NCBI GenBank assembly: GCA_020048055.1
Contig: JAIFNA010000011.1
Location: 1 to 64,000, forward strand
Origin: Arcobacter sp.
GTDB taxonomy: Bacteria; Campylobacterota; Campylobacteria; Campylobacterales; Arcobacteraceae
Direction of reading: 5' to 3'
DNA length: 64,000 nucleotides
The position numbers and the translations under genes are program-made. Position 1 is the stretch's first letter. Every line of letters begins with the position of its first letter. Below, piece by piece: positions 38,001 to 47,129 of the stretch. Below the pieces are notes generated by a model, which had not been told where the DNA came from, made no database searches, and worked only from the letters and a program-made list of their open reading frames with translations.

Positions 38001-38875
38001 TAAAACTTATACCAAAAGGAACAACATTACTAAGTTTTAAACTTTCTATTGGCAAAACTGCTATTGCAGGACAAGATTTATATACAAATGAAGCTATTGC
38101 AGGACTTATTCCAAAAACAAAAGAATTGAGAGATGATTATTTATTTCACTTATTTAATGGAAAAATAATTGATTTAGAAAAAGATAGCTTTAATACTTTT
38201 GGTAAAAGTTTAAATAGTGCATTTTTGAAAAATGAAGTTAAAATTCCCCTCCCACCTCTTGATATTCAAGAACAAATTGTAAAAGAGTGCCAAAAAGTAG
38301 ATGATGAAGTTTTAGAAGCAAATAAGACGATAGAACAAACTAAAAGAGATATTGAAAATGAAATAAATTCTGTAAATGGAGATATGGTTAAGCTTGTTGA
38401 TATTTTCGTTTTACAAAATGGTAAAGCAATGCCAAAAAATAAAATGACAGATGGAAATATCCCTGTTTATGGCGGAAATGGAATTATGGGTTATCATAAT
38501 GAAAGTTTGATTGATTATCCAACTATATCAGTAGGTAGAGTTGGAGAATATTGTGGTGCTATACATATTACAGACGCTAAATCTTGGATTTCTGATAATT
38601 CAATGTTTATTACTAAATTTACAAAGGATGTTGATATAAAATTTATATACTTTAGTTTAGTTAAATTAAATTTGAATCAATATGCAAATAAAACAAGTCA
38701 GCCAAATATTTCGCAACCTATTATTTTATCAAAAAGCATCCCTCTCCCACCTCTTGAAACCCAAAAACAAATCGTTTCAAAAATAGAAATTTCAGAAAGT
38801 AAAATAAGTGATGCTAAAAAAGTTATTGATGGTGCGAAAGAGAAAAAAGAAGATATTTTGCGAAAGTTTTTATAA
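35093..38875 (+). CDS. Single-chain restriction-modification-specificity enzyme (type IIG / type I-like)
   Basis: 1260 aa with three parts. An N-terminal PD-(D/E)xK-type nuclease: GGEADILV and IIECKTAG around residues 100-124. A central N6-adenine methylase of the HsdM class: QSEGQFFTP, DYACGAGHF (about 445) and catalytic NPPYSV (about 517). A C-terminal HsdS-like part from about residue 915 with two target-recognition domains, each ending in a PLPPL motif before a coiled coil. One polypeptide can thus both methylate and cut; the recognition site cannot be predicted. Followed 49 nt later by a zinc-ribbon gene. Sits in an accessory island. Confidence 0.9.
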   Translation: MITKENFKKVLEFLGFSEANNIFTKKFDEFDCELKADFQNEQLIYPESKGLKVNSREVCGFSKPEYFVQFECVYKLLSQGYNPAHIELEPRWQVGHGNSGGEADILVKDNDEKSLLIIECKTAGAEFSKAWNTTQSKPTQVFTYAQQTRTTKFISLYASDFVDNQVVSNYFLISVSDNDELLKNNPKLQSYKNASTVEEIYKVWVETYGKDFATLGLFEDNKAYDIGKTKFTSKDLKNINSKDIQGKYHEFATILRQHNVSGRENAFDKLVNLFLCKVVDEKENPKELKFYWKGKAYDNPFDFQDRLQQLYKNGMEKFLGETITYIDNNQIDEAFEVFKNKPNATKDKIKEFLKAQKFFTNNDFAFIDVHNEKLFYQNFDVLLKISRLIQDISLTGSDENQFLGDMFEGFLDQGVKQSEGQFFTPMPIVKFIINSLPTKENPKVIDYACGAGHFLNEYASTSKDASIVGIEKEYRLSKVAKVSSFMYGSEINIIYSDALSKSEKVKENSFDVLIANPPYSVKGFLETLSEDDRKLYELLETIEEKSYTANNAIECFFIERAKHLLCKDAVAGIVVPSSILNKGSQSISTNKGNVYVGTREIILKYFDIVAIAEFGSGTFGKTGTNTVTLFLKRRGENPKISEHLKNMVDSWFECDFETNKAFDDDELLLKYCSHIEVDFEIYKTLLCQDLDERIFEKDTFKEYKNEFEKLSETKNRRKSRMYMALAKEKKEAKETFELVKYIRLIEKDKFYYFCLASKNSCDVVIVKSPSKKKEEKGSNEIKKFLGYSWSGAKGKEGIQYIGKTIFKSDDDSEFDKDDARILNNLVNLNNIHTPLYNPQNSDDSTKINKIIKDNFSGISSETKQSIAIPAELENFVSRARLIDMLDFSRVDFNKAIGLNPNKKIEIIGKPEWQRKLGDVVEVLIGGTPSRAKSEYFEGQNLWVSISEMNGQIINDTKEKISTEGIKKSNVKLIPKGTTLLSFKLSIGKTAIAGQDLYTNEAIAGLIPKTKELRDDYLFHLFNGKIIDLEKDSFNTFGKSLNSAFLKNEVKIPLPPLDIQEQIVKECQKVDDEVLEANKTIEQTKRDIENEINSVNGDMVKLVDIFVLQNGKAMPKNKMTDGNIPVYGGNGIMGYHNESLIDYPTISVGRVGEYCGAIHITDAKSWISDNSMFITKFTKDVDIKFIYFSLVKLNLNQYANKTSQPNISQPIILSKSIPLPPLETQKQIVSKIEISESKISDAKKVIDGAKEKKEDILRKFL

Positions 38876-38924
38876 AACAATAAAAAACAATTTTCTACTC
38901 AAATAAATTATAAGGATTACTTTT

Positions 38925-39185
38925 ATGAATGATACAAAATGCCCATTATGTGGAAATACAGGAGAGCTGTTTGATAGAACTAAAGACGGCGAAGACTGGA
39001 ATTGTCCAAAATGTGGAGAATATTTTATAAGTGTAACTTCTTTGGCAATTATTAAATATGATGATGTAAAACCATTTATTCCAGACATAATTATATGGAT
39101 AGATGAGCAACATATTAATGGAATAAAAAGTCCTGAAGTTACAAGTGATGTGCTCTATGAAATAGCTGAACCAAAAAGCGTATAA
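38925..39185 (+). CDS. Small zinc-ribbon protein beside the restriction enzyme
   Basis: 86 aa. An N-terminal zinc ribbon (CPLCGNTG, then CPKCGEYF 17 residues on) precedes an acidic alpha-helical tail. AAGGA about 9 nt upstream of the ATG supports translation. I do not recognise a named family. The position suggests cotranscription with the restriction gene and a possible accessory role, but it could be an unrelated island passenger. Confidence 0.7.
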   Translation: MNDTKCPLCGNTGELFDRTKDGEDWNCPKCGEYFISVTSLAIIKYDDVKPFIPDIIIWIDEQHINGIKSPEVTSDVLYEIAEPKSV

Positions 39186-39286
39186 CAATTGATAGGGTTT
39201 GAGATTATTCAGCGGCTTTAAATTAGAAAAAGAATCTCTAAATAAAAATAAAAATTATAATGTAGAAGTTAATTATTCTCTGGTGT

Positions 39287-39355
39287 ACCCCTCCGAAAAG
39301 AGGGGTCAAAGAAGATGAGAGAAATAATCCAAAAGGATTATTTTCGATTTCTTTG
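39287..39355. other. Nested hairpin element
   Basis: ACCCCTC/GAGGGGT (39287-39293, 39300-39306) forms a 7-bp hairpin. Directly after it CAAAGAA (39307-39313) pairs with TTCTTTG (39349-39355), enclosing AAATAATCC/GGATTATTT (39322-39330, 39335-39343). Could be a terminator, small RNA or mobile-element end. Confidence 0.55.
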
Positions 39356-39581
39356 GGGGAGTTGGGCAGTGTCTTGATGCCAATGAATAGAAATCTTTTT
39401 TAATTAAAATGCAACCTAATGATGAAATGGATTCACCGTTTTTATTTTGTTTTTTCATTCTCTAAAATATTCGGAAAAGTTAAATTAAATAAAAAGTGGG
39501 TTGTAAGTTTTAGAGTTTCAATTTTCCATATAAACCCTTTTTATATCTTCCTATGCGTTCATTGGATACAATCCGCGATAT

Positions 39582-39587
39582 TATAAT
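39582..39587 (+). promoter_or_regulatory. Likely -10 box of ychF
   Basis: TATAAT 20 nt upstream of the ychF start codon region, with a ribosome site AAAGGA between them. No clear -35. Confidence 0.5.
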
Positions 39588-39606
39588 AAAATCAAAAGGA
39601 AAAATT

Positions 39607-40707
39607 ATGGGATTAGGTGTAGGAATAGTAGGTCTTCCAAATGTTGGTAAAAGTACAACTTTTAATGCTTTAACAAAAGCACAAAATGCGGAGGCTGCAA
39701 ATTATCCATTTTGTACAATCGAGCCAAATAAAGCGATTGTTCCAGTTCCTGATAAGAGACTAGGGGAGTTAGCAAAAATAGTAAATCCAGATAAAATCCA
39801 ATACTCAACAATCGATTTTGTAGATATCGCTGGACTTGTAAGGGGAGCTAGTAAAGGGGAAGGTTTAGGAAATCAATTCTTATCAAATATCAGAGAAGTA
39901 GAAGTGATACTTCATATGGTGAGATGTTTTGATGATGGAAATGTTGTCCATGTCGAGGGGGATGTAAATCCTTTAAGGGATATTGAAATCATCGAAACCG
40001 AGCTTATTTATGCTGATATTGCTCAACTTGAAAAGAAGATTGACAGACTTAAAAAAGGTGCAAAACTTGATAAAAAAGCAGCTGCATCTCTTGAAGTTGC
40101 TCAAGAATTAGCTACACACCTTGATGAACTAAAACCTGTAAAAACATTTACTAAAAAAGATGATGAGAATTTTATAGCACTTGATAAAGAGATGAGATTT
40201 CTTTCAAACAAAGAGGTAATTTATGGGACAAATGTTGATGAAAATAGCTTAAGCGATGGAAATAAATATGTAGATATCGTTAAAGATTATGCTTCAACAG
40301 TTGGTGCTGATGTTGTTATTTTGTGTGCAAAAATTGAAGAGGAGCTTATCGGAATGGATGACGATGATGCAAAAGAGATGCTTAGTGACCTTGGAGCTGA
40401 TGAATCTGGATTAGAAAAAATCATCCATATCGCATTTGATAAACTTGGGCTTCAAAGTTATTTTACAGCTGGAAAAGTAGAGGTAAGGGCTTGGACTATA
40501 CGAAAAAATACAAAAGCACCACAAGCAGCGGCAGTTATCCACAATGACTTTGAAAAAGGATTTATTAAAGCTGAGGTTATAAGTTATGAAGACTTTGTTG
40601 CTTTAGGTGGAGAAGCTAAATGTAAAGAGGCTGGAAAACTTAGACTTGAAGGGAAAGAATATGTTGTTCAAGATGGCGACATTATGCATTTTAGATTTAA
40701 TATATAA
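39607..40707 (+). CDS. ychF: Redox-regulated ATPase YchF
   Basis: Obg-family P-loop NTPase: GLPNVGKST near residue 10, DIAGLVRGASKGEGLGNQFLSNIREV, the NxxE-type ATP-preferring motif replaced by CAKIEEEL, and the C-terminal TGS-like domain ending GKEYVVQDGDIMHFRFN. The frame is open 18 codons upstream, but AAAGGA just before the ATG at 39607 and the family start (MGLGVGIVGLP) fix the start. It binds ribosomes and is implicated in stress translation. mutS2 follows after 2 nt. Confidence 0.95.
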   Translation: MGLGVGIVGLPNVGKSTTFNALTKAQNAEAANYPFCTIEPNKAIVPVPDKRLGELAKIVNPDKIQYSTIDFVDIAGLVRGASKGEGLGNQFLSNIREVEVILHMVRCFDDGNVVHVEGDVNPLRDIEIIETELIYADIAQLEKKIDRLKKGAKLDKKAAASLEVAQELATHLDELKPVKTFTKKDDENFIALDKEMRFLSNKEVIYGTNVDENSLSDGNKYVDIVKDYASTVGADVVILCAKIEEELIGMDDDDAKEMLSDLGADESGLEKIIHIAFDKLGLQSYFTAGKVEVRAWTIRKNTKAPQAAAVIHNDFEKGFIKAEVISYEDFVALGGEAKCKEAGKLRLEGKEYVVQDGDIMHFRFNI

Positions 40708-40709
40708 GA

Positions 40710-42908
40710 ATGAACACAATTATAAAAAAACTCGACCTTGAAGATTTTATTTCCAATCTTCAAGGACACTTTGCAAGGGAAAAATCGATAGTTTTGCAAG
40801 GTGATATAAATATCCATGCAAAACTAATAGATGAGATTTCAACTTACGATTTTAAACCACCAAAAAAAACAACAAACCTTGATAATCAAATAAATCATCT
40901 TAAAAAACAAGGGACACTTAAACTTTATGAACTTTATGAGTTTGTAAAAATTGTTGAATATTTCAAATATATCAAAAGATTTAACCTTGAAAATCGCCTA
41001 AATGAGTGGATTGAGAAGATTATTATCCCAAAACAAATTGATGATGTATCTTTTAAATTCGATGATGATGGAAACCTTAAAAGCGGTGAAAATAATGACT
41101 TTGATAGGGTAAATGAAAATATTTATAAAAGTAAAACTCAAATAAAAGAGGCACTTCAGCGTGTTATGAATACCCAAAAACTTCAACCCTACTTAGTTGA
41201 TCATCAAATCCATTTAGTTCATGGTCAACAAACACTTATGGTTCGAGGTGGTTTTAATCATATTTTAAAAGCTAAAATAATTGAAAGAAGTCATAGTGGA
41301 TTTTTTTATGTTGTTCCTGAAAATGTGCGTGAATTAAAGCAACATTTAGATGATTTAGAGGATTTAAAAGAGGAGATTGTGTTAAAGATTTGTAAAGATT
41401 TTTCACAAATTTTGGGAAATCATATCTTATTTTTGGTTTTTCTAAATAAAGAATTTGATAGGTTTGATCACTATCTTGCAAGGGTAAATTTTGCAAAAGC
41501 AGGGGACAGAAATTTTATCCTACCAAACAACAATAAAAAAGTTCAAAAACTAGTTGAGTTCACACACCCAGCACTTAAAAACGGAAAATCAGTAACAGTT
41601 GATTTTAGTAAGTCTGTTATTATGATTACTGGGGTTAATGCAGGTGGAAAAACTATGCTTTTAAAATCTATCCTTAGTGCTGTTTTCCTCTCAAAATACT
41701 TGATTCCTTACAGCGCTCACAAAAGTACTAAAGTTGGACACTATAAAGATATTTTAGCTGTTCTTGATGACCCACAAAGTGTTAAAAATGACATCTCAAC
41801 TTTTGCAGGTCGGATGGTTGAATTTAGTCATCTTTTTACAAAAGATAATGCAATTGTTGGAGTTGATGAGATTGAGCTTGGAACTGATAGTGACGAAGCC
41901 GCTAGCCTTTTTAAAGTAATAATTGAAAAGTTGATGAAAAAAGATATGAAGATAATTATCACAACCCACCATAAAAGATTGGCATCACTTTTGTCTGTTT
42001 ATGAAGATGTTGAGCTTATAGCTGCACTTTATGATGAAACAAATAGACGCCCAACTTTTGATTTTTTAAATGGTACGATTGGTATGAGTTATGCTTTTGA
42101 AACAGCTCTTAGGTATGGTATCCCAAATGATGTTGTAAATACAGCCAAAGAGGTTTATGGTGATGATAAAGATAAATTAAGTAATTTGATTGCAAAAAGT
42201 AGTTCACTTGAGCTTGAATACAAAAGAAAAATCAAAGAACTTGATGAAAAAATAGAAAACAATGAAAGATTAAAAAGAAATCTAAATGAGCAAAAAGAGG
42301 CACTTGATAGTCTTATTTTTGAAGAAAAATCAAAACTTCACAGAGAATACAAAGATGTAAAAGAGGAAGCAAAACAAGCTATAAAAGCAAAAATGTATCA
42401 AGAATCACATCGCCACTTAAATATTGCTCACCAAAAAGTGACAAAAATTGAGGTTGAAAAAGTTGAAGAGAAAAAAACTTTTAAAGTTGGCGATAGAGTA
42501 AAATACAATAACACAAAAGGTGTTGTCCTATCTTTTAGGGGTGAAAAAGCTTATATACAAACTGATGATGGGATAAAACTTCAAGTAAGTATGGGGAGTC
42601 TAAAATCTAGTGGAAATATCGTAAAGCCAAAACAACAAATAAAATTAGATATTGAAAAACCAAAACATGGTGATATTAAACTTGATTTACATGGGCAAAG
42701 AGCTGATGAGGCTATTGATAATCTTGAAAGATTTATAAGCGATTGTCTCATTAACGGCTTCCAAGAAGTTATAGTCTTTCATGGAATTGGAAGTGGAAAA
42801 CTTTCCTATGAAGTGAAGAAATTTTTAGATGCACATCCACGAGTTTTAAGCTATGCAGATGGTTTACCAAATCAAGGTGGTTTTGGGGCAAAAGTGATTA
42901 AACTTTAA
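40710..42908 (+). CDS. mutS2: MutS2-type ATPase
   Basis: Core and lever helices of MutS (about residues 130-290), then the ABC ATPase: Walker A GVNAGGKT near residue 308, a Q-loop/signature SGSRMVEFSH-like FAGRMVEFSHL, and DEIELGTDSDEA. A long coiled coil and a KOW-like segment precede the C-terminal Smr nuclease domain: LDLHGQRADEA near residue 655 and HGIGSGKLS. MutS2 acts on stalled ribosomes or recombination intermediates rather than mismatch repair. It starts 2 nt after ychF stops. Confidence 0.93.
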   Translation: MNTIIKKLDLEDFISNLQGHFAREKSIVLQGDINIHAKLIDEISTYDFKPPKKTTNLDNQINHLKKQGTLKLYELYEFVKIVEYFKYIKRFNLENRLNEWIEKIIIPKQIDDVSFKFDDDGNLKSGENNDFDRVNENIYKSKTQIKEALQRVMNTQKLQPYLVDHQIHLVHGQQTLMVRGGFNHILKAKIIERSHSGFFYVVPENVRELKQHLDDLEDLKEEIVLKICKDFSQILGNHILFLVFLNKEFDRFDHYLARVNFAKAGDRNFILPNNNKKVQKLVEFTHPALKNGKSVTVDFSKSVIMITGVNAGGKTMLLKSILSAVFLSKYLIPYSAHKSTKVGHYKDILAVLDDPQSVKNDISTFAGRMVEFSHLFTKDNAIVGVDEIELGTDSDEAASLFKVIIEKLMKKDMKIIITTHHKRLASLLSVYEDVELIAALYDETNRRPTFDFLNGTIGMSYAFETALRYGIPNDVVNTAKEVYGDDKDKLSNLIAKSSSLELEYKRKIKELDEKIENNERLKRNLNEQKEALDSLIFEEKSKLHREYKDVKEEAKQAIKAKMYQESHRHLNIAHQKVTKIEVEKVEEKKTFKVGDRVKYNNTKGVVLSFRGEKAYIQTDDGIKLQVSMGSLKSSGNIVKPKQQIKLDIEKPKHGDIKLDLHGQRADEAIDNLERFISDCLINGFQEVIVFHGIGSGKLSYEVKKFLDAHPRVLSYADGLPNQGGFGAKVIKL

Positions 42909-42950
42909 TTGTCGCATAAAAGAATCATGAAACTATAAATAGGAATTTAT

Positions 42951-44663
42951 ATGAGATTAAATGGCAAATTTTTTGTCCTTATGTTTGTTTTGTTTTTTGT
43001 GTTTGCAATAAGCTATGGCTACACGTATAAAATGGAAAAACAAAATTTAACAAATTTAAATAATTCATACAAAGAGGATTTTGACAAAAGTTTTCAAAAG
43101 ATTCTAGAGTTAACAAGCTCAAAATTTAGTAGTTTCGTTTATGATTATAGCTATTGGGATGAGATGGCAGAGTTTGCTAATAAACCTGATATAGAGTGGG
43201 CAGAAATAAATATTGATGAGCCTATGTTGAATTTTAATATCGATTATGTTTGGGTTGTAAATGATGAATCAAAATTTGTCTATACACATTCAGAATCTTT
43301 AGAAGATGTATCGCATTTAATCAATCCAAAAGATTTTAATCAAACAAAACCAATCTTTAATTCATATTTTATAAAATCAAAAAATAATCTAATTAAAATA
43401 TATATAGCACCAATCCAAGCTAGTGAAGATATGAAAAGAGTTGGAAAGCCACAGGGCTACTTGATAGTTGGTAAAATTTGGTCTGAGAAATTTATAAAAG
43501 ATTTGGAAAAGATAACAAGGCAAGAGATAAGTTTAGATGAAAAAGAAAATTTCGATAGTGATATTATCTCCCATCCTCTGCTTGGATATGATAAAAAAAT
43601 ACTAAGCTATATTAATCTAAAACTCGATAAAAGTTTTTTTAAAACCCTAAGTTACTCTGTTGAGACAATGAGTTTGTTTGTACTATTTATTGGAATAGTA
43701 ACTTTAAGCTTTATGGTTTTATTCCTTTATTTTGTTGTTTTGAGACCTATGAATACACTTACTTTGAGTCTTCGGGTTAAAAATCCGAACCTACTAGAGC
43801 ATTTAAATAGTAAAGACGATGAATTTGGAGTAATTTCACGGTTAATAAAAGATTTTTTTGCTCAACAAGATGAATTGATTGCACAATTAAAGCGTATTAA
43901 AGATGAGGTTGAAGCTAGAGAAGCTCAGGAGAGGATTTTGATTCAACAATCAAAATTGGCTTCAATGGGGGAAATGATAGCAAATATTGCACATCAATGG
44001 AGACAACCTCTTAGTGTTGTGAGTACAATAGCAAGTGGAATACAAGTGAAGCAAGAGTGCGGAATACTAAAAACTGAAACTATCAATGAAAGTATGGAAA
44101 ACATATTGGCACAATCAACTTATCTTTCAAAAACAATAGATGACTTTAGAAATTTTTTAAACAATACAAGTGATGGTAACATTATCAATATGCAAAGTGC
44201 TATTAAAAAAACCATCTCTCTTCTTGAGTCGGTTTTAGTAAGCAATCAAATTCAGTTAATAATTTCAATAGAAGATGATTTTATTTTGGAAGGTCATGAG
44301 AATGAGCTTATCCAAGCTTTTATCAATATTATTAATAATGCAAAAGATTCTATGAGGGAAAATAAAAATGAAAAATTGATTTTTATTACAACTTCCAAAA
44401 ATGACGATATGTTTGAAATAAAGATAAAAGACAGCGGAGGAGGAATATCTAGCGAGATTATTTCTAGAATATTTGAACCATATTTTACAACAAAACATCA
44501 ATTAGTTGGAACTGGTATAGGGCTTTTTATGAGTAACAAGATTATAGTCGAGCGATACAATGGATTAGTGTCTGTTGAGAATGTAGAATACGAGTATGAA
44601 AATAAAATTTACAGTGGTGCAATGTTTACGGTAAGGTTTCCAATTTCCCATCTAGAAAAATAA
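42951..44663 (+). CDS. CHASE4 sensor histidine kinase
   Basis: Two membrane helices (residues 8-24 and about 243-265) bracket a periplasmic CHASE4 domain (FVYDYSYWDEMAEF). A HAMP segment (VLRPMNTLTLSL) and coiled coil lead to HisKA with the phospho-His in ANIAHQWRQPLS near 350. HATPase_c follows: NIINNAKDS, DSGGGIS and GTGIGLFMS. No response regulator is adjacent. The ligand is unknown. The same HQWRQPL subfamily appears again at 60820. Confidence 0.92.
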   Translation: MRLNGKFFVLMFVLFFVFAISYGYTYKMEKQNLTNLNNSYKEDFDKSFQKILELTSSKFSSFVYDYSYWDEMAEFANKPDIEWAEINIDEPMLNFNIDYVWVVNDESKFVYTHSESLEDVSHLINPKDFNQTKPIFNSYFIKSKNNLIKIYIAPIQASEDMKRVGKPQGYLIVGKIWSEKFIKDLEKITRQEISLDEKENFDSDIISHPLLGYDKKILSYINLKLDKSFFKTLSYSVETMSLFVLFIGIVTLSFMVLFLYFVVLRPMNTLTLSLRVKNPNLLEHLNSKDDEFGVISRLIKDFFAQQDELIAQLKRIKDEVEAREAQERILIQQSKLASMGEMIANIAHQWRQPLSVVSTIASGIQVKQECGILKTETINESMENILAQSTYLSKTIDDFRNFLNNTSDGNIINMQSAIKKTISLLESVLVSNQIQLIISIEDDFILEGHENELIQAFINIINNAKDSMRENKNEKLIFITTSKNDDMFEIKIKDSGGGISSEIISRIFEPYFTTKHQLVGTGIGLFMSNKIIVERYNGLVSVENVEYEYENKIYSGAMFTVRFPISHLEK

Positions 44664-44814
44664 AATAAAATAAATTTTTAGTTGTTTATTGATAAAAATA
44701 ATCCCATAAGGTCTTCTGTAAAACATTGTTATTTATGAGTACAAGTCAATTTTAAGGCTTAGGTAAATTTATATATTTTAGCTATTCAATTAACTGATTG
44801 TTGAAGCAAAAATA

Positions 44815-46863
44815 TTATTTTTCATTAAATTTTTCTATAAATTCCAAAAATTCTTTATATGGAAGTGGTTTTGAATAGTGGTAGCCTTGAAAAAAGTCAC
44901 AATCTAAATATGTCAATAAATCTACTATTTCAATATTTTCAACACCTTCAGCTTGAACTTCTAGGTTGAAAAATTTGCTTAAGTTGATGATTGATTTTAC
45001 AATAGCCTCATCTTTGTAATCTTGATTTAGACTAAGTACAAATGACTTATCTATTTTCAGTTTATCAATAGGAAATAATTTTAGATAATTAAGCGAGGAA
45101 TAACCAGTTCCAAAATCATCAATTGCAAGACGAAAGCCAAATTTTTTAAGTTCCTTCATCTTTTCTATGGCAACTTGGTGATTTTTCATAGCATAGGTTT
45201 CTGTTATTTCTAGTTCTATATTGTTTGGATTTATTTTGAAATGATTAACTAAAGCGCATATTTTTGGGACATAATGGTCGCTAAAAAACTCTTTCGAGGA
45301 TACATTAACTGCAACAACAAAATCACTATTTCCAGAGGCAGAAATAATATCGCTTACAAGAAAAAATATTTTTTTCATAATACTTTCATCAAGAATTCCA
45401 ATCGTGCCATTATGTTCTGCAATTGCAATAAATTCATCTGGTGAGATCCAACCTTTTGTTGGATGTGTCCATCTTGAAAGCACTTCACAGCCTGTTATTT
45501 TATTTGTTTTTGCATCAACTACTGGTTGAAAATATGCCTCTATTTCGTTATTTACTATGGCGTTTCTTAAATCTGTTTGCAACGAAACTCTTCTTGCCAA
45601 TTCTTGACTCATATTTTTAGTATAAAGTAAAGCCCCATCGCGACCATTTTTTTTCACCTCATACATTGCTGAATCTGAATTTTTTGTTAAAGTTGTTTTG
45701 TCTGTTCCATGTATTGGATAGATGGCAATCCCGATAGAAAATGAAACTTCACACGAGTGTCCATCGATTATTATTGGCTCTCGTATCGCTTCATTTAGAT
45801 TTCTCGCCACAAGTAAAACATCATTATCATCTTTAAAGTTTTCAACAATAAGATTAAATTCGTCGCCACCAATTCTAGATATGATATCTTCTTTTCTTAA
45901 GACTTTTTTGAATAAGTTTGAGATATGTTTCAGTAATAAATCCCCAACACTATGCCCAAAAGTATCATTTATATCTTTAAATCTATCAACGTCAACAAAA
46001 AATAGAGCAAATTTTTTGTTATTTCTTATTGAGCTTTCAATCGTGTGATTTAACATATTTTCAAATTGAATTTTGTTTAAAAGCCCAGTTAAAGCATCGT
46101 GGTTTGCGTAAAATTTTATTTTTTTATCAGCATCTTTTAGTGATGAGATATCTGTAAATAGTGCTAAATAATGTTTTTTTAATGTAATGGGGTCAATTGA
46201 AGCATTTATTGAGAGCCATTCTGGATAAACTTCCCCATTTTTTCTTCTATTCCAAATTTCACCTTGCCATTTTCCTTGAAATTTGAGCATATCCCAAAGG
46301 TGTGTATAAAAATCTTTTGTATGCAGTCCAGAATTTAAAATTTTTATCGGTTTATGTATCGCTTCACTAGTAGTGTAACCACTGATTTTAGAAAATGCCT
46401 CATTGATTGATTGAATTATCCCTTCCTCATCAATGATAGCTAATCCTTCATTTGTAGTACTAAAAAATACCGCTTCCCTTTGAGCCATTATAAGTTGATT
46501 TTTTTCTTCTGTGATCTCAAGACAAATGTGGACAATTAAAGTTTTATTCTCAATAAAATAAAAATGTGACTTAAACCAATTATCATCCATTTTGCTTTCA
46601 ATAATAAAAGCGTTCTGTGTTTTTAATCTTAAAGCTATCTCTTCAAAATTTAAAATACATTTTGTCATATCGTTAAAATACAAAGATTTATCGATTTCAA
46701 ATATTTTGTTTTCTAACAAATATTTTATATTCGCATATTCTAATAAACCATTCAAACTATAAACAGCCATTCCAAATGGGCTATTTTCAATTGTATTTGC
46801 CAAAATATCTTTTTTCGATTTTATGTAATTAGATTGTTTTGCATCCATTGGGTTATCCATCAT
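44815..46863 (-). CDS. PAS-PAS-GGDEF-EAL c-di-GMP enzyme
   Basis: 682 aa: two PAS domains (about 20-125 and 130-245), GGDEF with RIGGDEF at about 340 and a preceding RKED I-site, and EAL starting YFQPVV with EVLSRW in place of EAL. The EAL catalytic set looks intact: ELEITE, DDFGTGYSS, KIDKSF, AEGVEN. Both synthesis and hydrolysis of c-di-GMP are therefore possible; the balance is unknown. Cytoplasmic, no membrane helix. Start codons at 46863 and 46860 are equally possible; a small ORF overlaps the start. Confidence 0.92.
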   Translation of the reverse strand: MMDNPMDAKQSNYIKSKKDILANTIENSPFGMAVYSLNGLLEYANIKYLLENKIFEIDKSLYFNDMTKCILNFEEIALRLKTQNAFIIESKMDDNWFKSHFYFIENKTLIVHICLEITEEKNQLIMAQREAVFFSTTNEGLAIIDEEGIIQSINEAFSKISGYTTSEAIHKPIKILNSGLHTKDFYTHLWDMLKFQGKWQGEIWNRRKNGEVYPEWLSINASIDPITLKKHYLALFTDISSLKDADKKIKFYANHDALTGLLNKIQFENMLNHTIESSIRNNKKFALFFVDVDRFKDINDTFGHSVGDLLLKHISNLFKKVLRKEDIISRIGGDEFNLIVENFKDDNDVLLVARNLNEAIREPIIIDGHSCEVSFSIGIAIYPIHGTDKTTLTKNSDSAMYEVKKNGRDGALLYTKNMSQELARRVSLQTDLRNAIVNNEIEAYFQPVVDAKTNKITGCEVLSRWTHPTKGWISPDEFIAIAEHNGTIGILDESIMKKIFFLVSDIISASGNSDFVVAVNVSSKEFFSDHYVPKICALVNHFKINPNNIELEITETYAMKNHQVAIEKMKELKKFGFRLAIDDFGTGYSSLNYLKLFPIDKLKIDKSFVLSLNQDYKDEAIVKSIINLSKFFNLEVQAEGVENIEIVDLLTYLDCDFFQGYHYSKPLPYKEFLEFIEKFNEK

Positions 46864-46960
46864 TTTTTACTTGCTTTTCAAGCTCAATTGAGAGATTTTT
46901 GCTTTCAAGGATGGATAAAATTTTATATCTAATCGATTCGTATTGATGTTGCAATTTCAT
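46856..46960 (-). CDS. 34-aa ORF overlapping the c-di-GMP enzyme start
   Basis: ATG at 46960 opens a charged helical peptide (MKLQHQYESIRYKILSILES...) ending 8 nt inside the PAS-GGDEF-EAL gene. GGA lies about 9 nt upstream. Overlap suggests translational coupling, since the larger gene lacks a clear ribosome site of its own. Could be a short regulatory or leader peptide. Confidence 0.4.
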
Positions 46961-47129
46961 AGTGTTTTTCCAAAAAGTTGTTTTATTTTTAAATCTCGTT
47001 TTATATTACCCAAAAGTTAGTTAATTTTGAAGTTGAATTGTATATAAAATAATCATACCGAGTACCATTAACTATTGCTTTATTACTATTTGGTTAATAT
47101 CAATTTTTAAAATAAAACGAAAGAACACA

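Larger units (their letters stand above)
39186..39606. other. Non-coding interval downstream of the restriction island
   Basis: About 420 bases with no gene. It holds a nested hairpin element at 39287-39355 (separate entry) and a TATAAT at 39582-39587 likely serving ychF. Confidence 0.6.
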
